Shown one piece after another: positions 1-64,000 of a stretch of 64,000 nt of DNA. The position numbers and the translations under genes were made by a program. Origin of the DNA: Amoebidium appalachense (Eukaryota > Ichthyosporea); NCBI GenBank assembly GCA_963693365.1, contig CAVNZM010000002.1, forward strand, positions 3,410,001 through 3,474,000. Reading direction: 5' to 3'. Every line of letters begins with the position of its first letter. The first letter of the stretch is position 1. Below the pieces are notes generated by a model. That model saw nothing but the letters and a program-made list of their open reading frames with translations, made no database searches and was not told the origin of the DNA.

Positions 1-775
1 TTTTTTTTTTTTTGGGGGGGGGGGGGGGGGGGAAGGGGGTTGCTAACAGAGCCAGAAAGTTATTGGGGGAGGGGGGGGGAAGGTACTAACAGTCGGAATC
101 GAGGAGCTGGGGGAGGTGGGGACTGTTGATTCGGGGGGCCTTGTATAACACAGTGGGATGTGTTTGTGTGTGTGTGTGTGGGAGTGTGCGGTTGTGCACA
201 AGCGCGTTGGTACATGTGCACTGCCATGCAGGTGCATGTTCTTCTTTGGAGCGATCATTTTGTTGAAAATTTACCAATATGCATATGTACAAGTAACATG
301 CGTCTTGTACAGTAATCCTCTTGTTAGAGTTGGAGCGATTCTCATGGTGTATATTTTCGGTCTGAGGAACATAAATACAGGAAGACTTCCACTTGAATGC
401 TGAGTCACACACTAGAGCTCATTTACTATGGTAGCTAGGCTAGCATACACAAACTTCTGCTCTCACCCCTCTCTCTTTAATAAACCTCGACCAAAGTGTC
501 TAGATATGAGCCGGGACAACGGAATACGATTCTGAAAAGCTGGAAAATATCAGTTTTTTCGTAAGGGTCAACATTGTGTTTTAGGCGAAACCCAAATTTA
601 ATAAATACAAAAACTATATAATCCTGGGTAAGAAAGATACAATGAAATGACGGTATCCTCAAAGAGTGAACAAAAGGAACCACTCCACCCCAGAAACCCA
701 CGTCCAACACACGCCTCCAAAATGACTTGCATCACCCACGGCATGCCACCCCACCATTTATATGCCAACATCCAA
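1..775. other. 3' flank of the minus-strand hydroxylase gene, no gene seen
   Basis: The window opens with a T13 run followed directly by a G run (1-32), the reverse complement of the C-then-A composites seen throughout the receptor introns. Positions 160-182 hold a short TG array. The rest (about 230-775) is ordinary-complexity sequence. It probably holds the 3' UTR of the minus-strand gene that ends at 776, but I found no clear AATAAA signal on that strand. The short open frames here show no recognisable family. Confidence 0.6.
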
Positions 776-1113
776 TCATTCGACTTTGCTCACTTTCTTG
801 GTATACCCCATCACCCAATCCAAATACGCGAAAAACTTCTGATAATACACCGTCCCAGTCCTATGATGTTCCGCATGCTGCAGACTTCCACTTATAAACC
901 CCCCCGGAATAATATTTGAAATCATCCAAGGAAAATTATATCCGCCATGTAATTCTGTAAGTAGATAGCATATGTTTGCGTTGTAAAAAGCACGGCTGAG
1001 TGGGTGGGCACCAAAAGAGTTGACAGCAATAATGGAGCAGAAAACGTCCGTCCACATTTCGACAAGTCCGAGGCGGAACGTCTCGTATGCGTGCGTGTGC
1101 ACGTGTCTGTTGT

Positions 1114-1151
<38 letters not shown>

Positions 1152-1166
1152 GTGTGTGTGTGTGTT

Positions 1167-1200
<34 letters not shown>

Positions 1201-1226
1201 GTGTGTGTGTGTGTGCTTGCTTGCTT

Positions 1227-1285
<59 letters not shown>

Positions 1286-1385
1286 TGCGTGTGTGAGTGA
1301 GTGAGTGAGTGAGTGTGTGTGTGTGAGTAAGTGAGTGAGTGAAGGAGTGTGTGTGTGTGCGTGTGTGTGTGTGTGTGTGTGCATG

Positions 1386-1463
<78 letters not shown>

Positions 1464-1635
1464 TGAGTGAGTAAGTGAGTATGTGTGCACGAACACGTGT
1501 GAGCACGTACGTTTGCGCTCATGATTTTGTGTGCATGCGCGCGTGTGTAGGTTTTTTGTTGTTTTTTTTCTTTTCCCGCGGGGAAGGGGGAGGGGGGAGG
1601 TGGGAAAAGAGAGAGAGAGAGAGGGGGGGGGGGGG

Positions 1636-1680
<45 letters not shown>

Positions 1681-1889
1681 TGTGGGGAACAGATCACCCA
1701 ATAATTGGCTTGAATGGCTTGAAATACCCCCCCCCCCCCCCCCCCCCCTCCTTCACGTACGTAAGCACTTATTAAATAATACATGTTTGCCCATAAGCAG
1801 CAACGAGCTTCGTTACTGTCGATTACTCAGGTGCAACTACTGTTATAAAAAACACGTGTGTGCAAGAAGCTTGTTCAAGAACTGTATTT

Positions 1890-1921
<32 letters not shown>

Positions 1922-2881
1922 TTCCCCACACAGTTATCTCTCTTTCTGTGTGTGTGCACATAATGAGCTAACAGTTACTAATCAAGGAAGTTATAATTCT
2001 GAAGGAGGGGGAGGCAGGGGAGGGGGGAGGGGAGGGGGGCGGGGAGGGGGGAGGGGGGATGGGCGCAAAAGGATAGTGGCATCTGGATGTGGACAGAACG
2101 GGGTCAGGGGAAGGGATGGGCAGGCAGTGTAGTCCAATGAAGAAGAAAAAAAGGATCAAACGGTTACACGGTTTCTTTGTCCCATATTGACGTTGTCAGG
2201 TAGGTGGGTGGATAGGTGCCAGCATGTGCGTGTATGTGCGAGCACGCGCATGTGTGTGTGAGCGTGCGGAAGCGTGCACGCAAGTGTGTGTCCGTATTTG
2301 TGCCACTTTCATGTGCACATGCACGTGAACATCCGTTTTTTTTTACTCCCCCCCCCCCCCCCCCCCCGATTTTTATATACTTTTTTTATATACCACAAAT
2401 AAGTTCTTCTCATGCGGAATTGAAGGATGGAGAGAAAGAGGAGGGGGGGGGGGGGGGGAGGGGGGAGGGCGGGGGAGAAGAAAAGAACTCACTTGTGATG
2501 GTGTGCATGAAGCAACTTGAAGGCGCCTGGTACCTTGTGCATAGCCAAATGGGCAACAGTAAACAGCAAATCATACACAAACAGGATCCCAATAACCTCA
2601 GAAACAACAGTCAGAGCCCCCGGCGGGTCAATGGGCATACGGCGAAGCCGGCGGGGAAAAAAATAGTCGAGGGCGAGAATTGGCGCGTAGTACCAAAGGA
2701 ATGTCGTCATGAAGAAGGTGCCACGGTTCTCGTACCAACCCTTCAAGTCGTGGTATGTTGTTCTGTATGGAAAGGGAATAGAAATTGAGAAGGTTTACAT
2801 TTTGGGTTAGAAAACGGTGCGTTTGTAAGCTGAATAGGGACGATGGCAGAAAGAGGGATGGGTACATCTGTCTGCCTCTGT

Positions 2882-2912
<31 letters not shown>

Positions 2913-3352
2913 TCTCTCTCCCCCTCTTTAGTTTGTCTTCGTGTATCTTTCCCAGCTTCTGGTGTGTGTGTCAGGAAGCATGGGTGAGTGTGTGTGCAAG
3001 ACGTATTGAGGCACAGCCGGCCAAACGTGCACTACTTCGCATATATCTATCCCCCTCCCCCCCGCCCCTCCCTTCTAAAAAAAAAAAACTGAAAAGGGGA
3101 CTCGGTCCCAGTCGACAGCCTCCTCCCCCTTTCGCCCCCTCCCCCTCCCTCCCCCCCTCCCCCCTTCCCCCCCCCCCCCCCCCCCCCTTCCCCCCCCCCT
3201 GCCTCCCTCTCTGCAAATTGTGATAGAAGACGATCACACCATACGAAAGCAAAGAAAGGGAGAGAGGAAAAGCGGCAAGGGCGCGAGCAAGAGAGAGACA
3301 GACAGAGAGAGAGAGCGAGAGCAAGAGAGGAGAGAGAGAGAGGGGGGGGGGG

Positions 3353-3403
<51 letters not shown>

Positions 3404-3938
3404 GGAGAGAGAGAGTAGTAGAGGGATGGCGACAACTAGGTAGAGAGAGGGAGGGAGAGAAGAGAGAGACCCCGAGGGACAGAGATAGAGGGAGCGAGGG
3501 AGGCGGGGAGGGTCAGAGAGAAAGACATAGATACCGAGAGAGAGAGAGAGGGAGGGAGGAAGGGGGAGAGAGAGAGGGGAGGGGGGGTGGGGGTGGGGAA
3601 GAGGGAGAGAGGAAGGCATTCACCCTGTAGGGAACCCACCTGTGAAGCTTGTACGGAGCCAGCGTATGAGGGTTCACAAAGCGGTCCAAAGTAAACCAAA
3701 AGGCAGCGCAGACCGTAAAAGAAAACATCACTACCAGAGGCTCAAAGCTATCGTGAAGAAAAACCGGGGATGTACGCGCATACTCCCAGAGAGTAGAAAG
3801 AAACGAGTCGAATCGGTGCAAGTGTTTAAGGAATAAGAGAAAACATATTGAACTAATACCGCGTGCTGTGTATACCTGCATCTTCCAGCTGTGATTGTTT
3901 TGCCAAACGACTTTGGGTGCAGCTTGTGGAGTTAACAT
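776..3938 (-). CDS. Fatty acid hydroxylase / sterol desaturase superfamily membrane protein (3 exons)
   Basis: The coding exons on the minus strand are 3938-3640, 2762-2493 and 1106-776. The junctions are GTGGGT...ACAG (phase 2) and GTGAGT...ACAG (phase 2). They total 900 nt, giving 299 residues and a TGA stop. The family is integral ER-membrane di-iron oxygenases that hydroxylate or desaturate sterols and lipids, using histidine boxes to bind iron. Three boxes are visible: HLAMH (about 171-175), HAHHH (185-189) and HAEHH (267-271), with hydrophobic segments around 60-80, 120-135, 152-170 and 210-260. The length fits the 250-300 residues usual for C-4 methylsterol oxidase or cholesterol 25-hydroxylase-like enzymes. 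The ATG at 3938 is the first in frame. A GTATAC donor-like site near codon 21 means a short extra 5' intron cannot be excluded. The substrate cannot be told from sequence. The gene is head-to-head with the IP3 receptor. Confidence 0.85.
1107..2492 (-). repeat. Intron 2 of the hydroxylase gene, built of simple repeats
   Basis: Read on the plus strand, 1117-1470 is almost continuous TG array with GAGT and GCGT variants, 1604-1678 is GA with an internal G run, and 1727-1748 and 1891-1921 are C runs. The stretch 1990-2060 is GGGGA-rich, and 2348-2367 and 2441-2470 are C and G runs. Read in the gene's own direction, a CA array therefore ends at the acceptor at 1107. About 150 nt of ordinary sequence sits at 1750-1890. 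No gene is seen. Confidence 0.75.
2763..3639 (-). repeat. Intron 1 of the hydroxylase gene, C runs and GA-rich tract
   Basis: This intron contains a C run at 2882-2909, C-rich interrupted runs at 3120-3200, and a long GA/GAGG-rich purine tract at 3244-3600 with a G run near 3342. No coding potential is seen; the open frames are repeat-generated. Confidence 0.7.
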
Positions 3939-4926
3939 TTTTGTTGATTACTTGCACCTCTCTTTTGATTATTGGCCTGTAAGCGAGTCAACATGGAAAT
4001 ATAACTTTGTATGGGGTCTTCACATGGAGTGCCGGATTTCTGTCACTCACATCTATATATGGCCATGGCCACAATGCAAAGAAAATGTCACACAAGAAAA
4101 GCAGCACATATGCAGTCAAATGCCTGCGTCTTGTGACTCTTGCCTGGCAGCCAGCGTTCGAAATTCTGAACTGGGATGATATTGACTGTTCTAGGATATA
4201 TACAGAAACGAGACATTCCCAACTAGCCCATGCCATAGCCAGGTAAAGTGGCCTAGAAAATACTCCTGGTATTTTGTGAATCTCCCCTCTTTTCTCATTT
4301 TATAATTGTCCTGCACAGAGATCTAAACCCTTCCGGCGAATGAACTCAACGCGTGCCATAGGGAGAGCCCAAGCTTTGAACTTCGAAGTTCAAGCCCTGC
4401 GACTCCTGCACATTAGGTATTAGCCAAATAAAGTAATATGTATTTAGTAATCCAGGGGTTGTGGGGTTTTGACTGCGCTACCCGTTTTACCTTACACGTA
4501 ATCGTACATTCAAAATTGTCAAATCGTATGGACGGGGTTCGTCTCATTTATGACTCGTATAGACCCCCTATGTTATTAAATGTAGACCCATTTCAGTTGA
4601 TTCTACACTCCCTTTGTGATTACACACCCTAAGAGACAACACAGGGCTTCATATTCCGCTCTAGAGTGCCAAAATAACGACCTGACCACTCTTTACCTGG
4701 GAAAACACCCATTTTTGTGTGAAAAACACCAAAATACACTATCGTGCCCTACTTCACTGCTACGAAAAACCAATACAGCACCTCACAGAGGTACTCGTTT
4801 TGACCCCCTCGGCTTAATCGTAAATACGACGATTTTGGGTCGTAATTCAAACCCTTCACGCAATCCTTGATTTGATTGGTTGAACACTAGCTGCTGCATT
4901 CCATTGCCAAAGGGGAGATCTAAGAC

Positions 4927-4934
4927 TGACGTCA
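4927..4934. promoter_or_regulatory. Palindromic CRE-type site TGACGTCA
   Basis: This is a perfect 8-bp CREB/ATF consensus palindrome in the divergent intergenic region, about 1 kb from either start codon. The match is exact, but function is not shown. Confidence 0.35.
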
Positions 4935-5281
4935 CAGATTGCGACTTCTAGAAAAATATTGCCGTTGCAGTCCGACATTCAAGAGAGTCTCACACCGATT
5001 TATTTTTCCCATCCTTTGCTAAATTATTCTATTGTAGGGCGTTCGTCATGAGGGCACTTGCGCAAAACAGGTACAGTGCTGAGAGTCGTGTTGTTTTGTG
5101 CATTGCAACATCTGCACTGACTCAGGCGTTCATTCTGCTTTTCCGTCCAGTTAGGGTCATTCAGGGGGAGGGAGGGAGGGAGAGAGTGAGTGAGAGAGCG
5201 TGCAAGCAGCTCTATGCTTGTGCTTTCGTGCACCATAGTGCTTTTTGGCGTGTACTTGTGCGTAGCTGCCTGTGCTGATAC

Positions 5282-5719
5282 GTGCACATGGGCGTCTGTG
5301 TGCGCGGTGTGTGTGTATATGTATTTTCATCATCTTGTTCGCAGTGTGTGTGTGTGTATGTGTGTGTGTTTGTAGAATGGACAGAGAGTGTGTGCATGTG
5401 TGCAGGAATGTGGGCGTGTGAGAGTGCGCATATGTTCATGAGCAGTTCCTGTCATGTGTTTTTGTGTGGTTGCTCTCTTTCTCGCTCGCGGACTCTCTCT
5501 CTCTGTGTCAGTGCGTCTCTGTGTGTGCGTCTCTCTCTGTGTATGGGTTTGTGTGAATGTGTGTAGAGAGAAAGAGAGAGAGAGAGAGCGTGTGCGTGCG
5601 TGCGTGCGTGCGTGCGCTTGTGGTATACTTGTGCGTGCGTGTGTGTGTATGCGTGTGTGTGTGTGTGTGTCTGTGTGCGTGTGTGTGCGTGTGTGTGTGT
5701 GCGTGTGTGTTTGTGTGCG

Positions 5720-5752
<33 letters not shown>

Positions 5753-5775
5753 TTGTATGTGTGTGCGTGTGCATT
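5282..5775 (+). repeat. TG-rich microsatellite block upstream of the receptor start
   Basis: TG arrays with GCGT and CTCT interruptions, and a GA array at 5567-5588. It ends about 200 bases upstream of the first coding exon. Confidence 0.8.
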
Positions 5776-5987
5776 TGGTGCATGTCTTTCCTTTTGGCTC
5801 CAAGCTCTTCATATTGTGTTTATTCGCTTCTCTGTCTTCTTTCCCTCCTTGCCTTACTTCCTCGCTCATCGTCGAACTTCAACACTGTCCTGCCACTTAG
5901 AGCTACAATCTTGGACGAATCGCCTTTAGAGGTTGGGTGCAACGACACTGATTTTCCATACTGAAACATTTCATCTTGCAGGAGAAA

Positions 5988-63140
<57,153 letters not shown>

Positions 63141-64000
63141 CATTTGATAGCTTTGTTGATAGCTAGTTAAGCCTATTTTTTGCTGTATGGGGCGACACAT
63201 TTGTAACACCGTTTGCTCTCGCTTTTTTTTTTTTTTTGGCTTGTTACTTCCTATTGTATGGGTGGGTGGAGGGGGTAATGCGTTTGTATACAAATCGTAC
63301 GATTCGGTCCTGGATGTACGTGTATTGTTCTTGTGTTTTGTCTTTTGCAGTAAGATTTCAAATTTATCGGATTGGATTTATGCTTGAACTTCTTCATCTT
63401 TGAAAGTTTATCTATTACATGCAACATCGGTTTGTGGTATGCGATGCAGTAATATGGGATTTCATTATGTGAATGTATGTGCGTATGTGTGAATTTTTTT
63501 GGGCTTGTGTGCGAATTCTTAGCCTGTTTTCTCCTGTTTTTTTTTTTTTTGGGGGGGGGGGGGGGGGGAGGGGGGGGGGGGGCTCATTCTAGATCTGATT
63601 GACGTATTATGTGTTTTTCAAGCCATGGTTGGACATCTTAATTAGTTCGAAAGGTTTTCTTTGTGCTCAATGCTGTTGCAATTGCATCCTCAGCGTCTAT
63701 GCTATTATTATCACTTTACGTATAAAACGATGGTCGTATGGACTTGGCAAAATCTGTAAGCTCTTGTATCTAGTCATAACTAATGAACGGAACGAAAAGC
63801 GGAGTATTCCGTAGCTACCACTGTATTATCAGGTATCGAAATAAAATATGAGGGGTTTAGATTACGTTGCATGTGTGAACGCTAACAGGCCGCGGGCGAG
63901 GGGGGGGGGGGGGGGGGGGAAGGATATACGTTGGGGGGGAGGGGGGGGGGGGGGGGGGGGGGGGGATCACGCATACACATGTACAGAGAGACGTTATCAT
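63141..64000 (+). other. 3' UTR and downstream flank of the receptor
   Basis: This is AT-rich ordinary sequence with a T run joined to a G run at 63537-63582. No gene is recognised. G runs at 63900-63965 lie beyond the polyadenylation signal. Confidence 0.6.
63840..63845 (+). promoter_or_regulatory. Polyadenylation signal AATAAA
   Basis: This canonical hexamer 700 bases after the receptor stop codon is the only clear candidate downstream of the gene in this window. Confidence 0.55.

Larger units (their letters stand above)
3939..5981. promoter_or_regulatory. Divergent intergenic region between hydroxylase and IP3 receptor genes
   Basis: The two genes start outward from this 2 kb interval, so it should hold both promoters. 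Positions 3940-5060 are of ordinary complexity with no repeat arrays, unlike the rest of the window. Positions 5160-5200 are GA-rich and 5282-5775 are TG/CT/GA arrays. The ATG-bearing first coding exon of the receptor is preceded by a good acceptor (TTGCAG at 5976-5981), so at least one non-coding upstream exon probably lies here. I could not place a TATA box or start site with confidence. Confidence 0.55.

Noticed and set aside
1-32. Telomere-like end
   Set aside because: A single T run joined to a G run, not a tandem short telomeric repeat; the same composite occurs inside introns.
776-1784. Long His/Thr, Cys/Val and Pro or Gly open frames on both strands (here and at most repeat blocks)
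   Set aside because: They are translations of CA/TG arrays and C/G runs, appear in several overlapping frames at once and contain no family motif. Only the non-repeat end of the frame reaching 776 is real.

Overview
This is a eukaryotic nuclear window. Protein-coding information is cut into small exons with GT-AG introns, there is one Pol III tRNA gene, and most of the sequence is low-complexity intron. Uninterrupted C runs (with C-then-A composites), (TG)n, (CA)n and GA/CT tracts fill nearly every intron. The genetic code looks standard. The large gene is a full-length IP3 receptor of animal type, so a unicellular relative of animals or another protist with animal-like calcium signalling is my best guess. 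I cannot name the organism from the sequence.

Layout. (1) 776-3938, minus strand: a three-exon gene for a 299-residue membrane di-iron hydroxylase of the fatty acid hydroxylase/sterol desaturase superfamily. (2) 3939-5987: a divergent intergenic region, the only sizeable stretch of ordinary-complexity non-coding DNA. (3) 5988-63140, plus strand: one inositol 1,4,5-trisphosphate receptor gene. I reconstructed it as 73 coding exons by matching splice sites, phase and family homology. The exon lengths sum to 9,825 nt, which is 3,274 codons plus a stop with no frame break. It carries the suppressor domain, the IP3-binding core with all contact residues I could check (three basic-pocket positions in the 265-269 loop are R, T and R), the long regulatory solenoid, the channel with a GGGIGD filter, the zinc-coordinating linker and an extended C-terminal tail. 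(4) 45964-46035: a perfect tRNA-Thr(AGT) nested in intron 49 of the receptor gene. (5) 63141-64000: 3' UTR with an AATAAA signal.

The most unusual material is in the introns. At least nine copies of a dispersed repeat (two related families, A and B) share one 3' terminus, GCATTCAAA, followed by a poly(C) or C-then-A tail. They start at different 5' points and all lie on the plus strand between C tracts, as expected of a 5'-truncating retroposon. Simple repeats are polarised on splice sites: TG arrays and C tracts just after donors, CA arrays just before acceptors. Intron 8 is almost wholly a potential (UG)n:(CA)n hairpin. Several introns begin with decaying tandem copies of the preceding exon's 3' end plus donor, one of them around a GC donor. 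Together these suggest introns grown from splice-site-seeded duplication and from a C-tailed retroposon. That is inference, testable by genome-wide comparison and RNA data.
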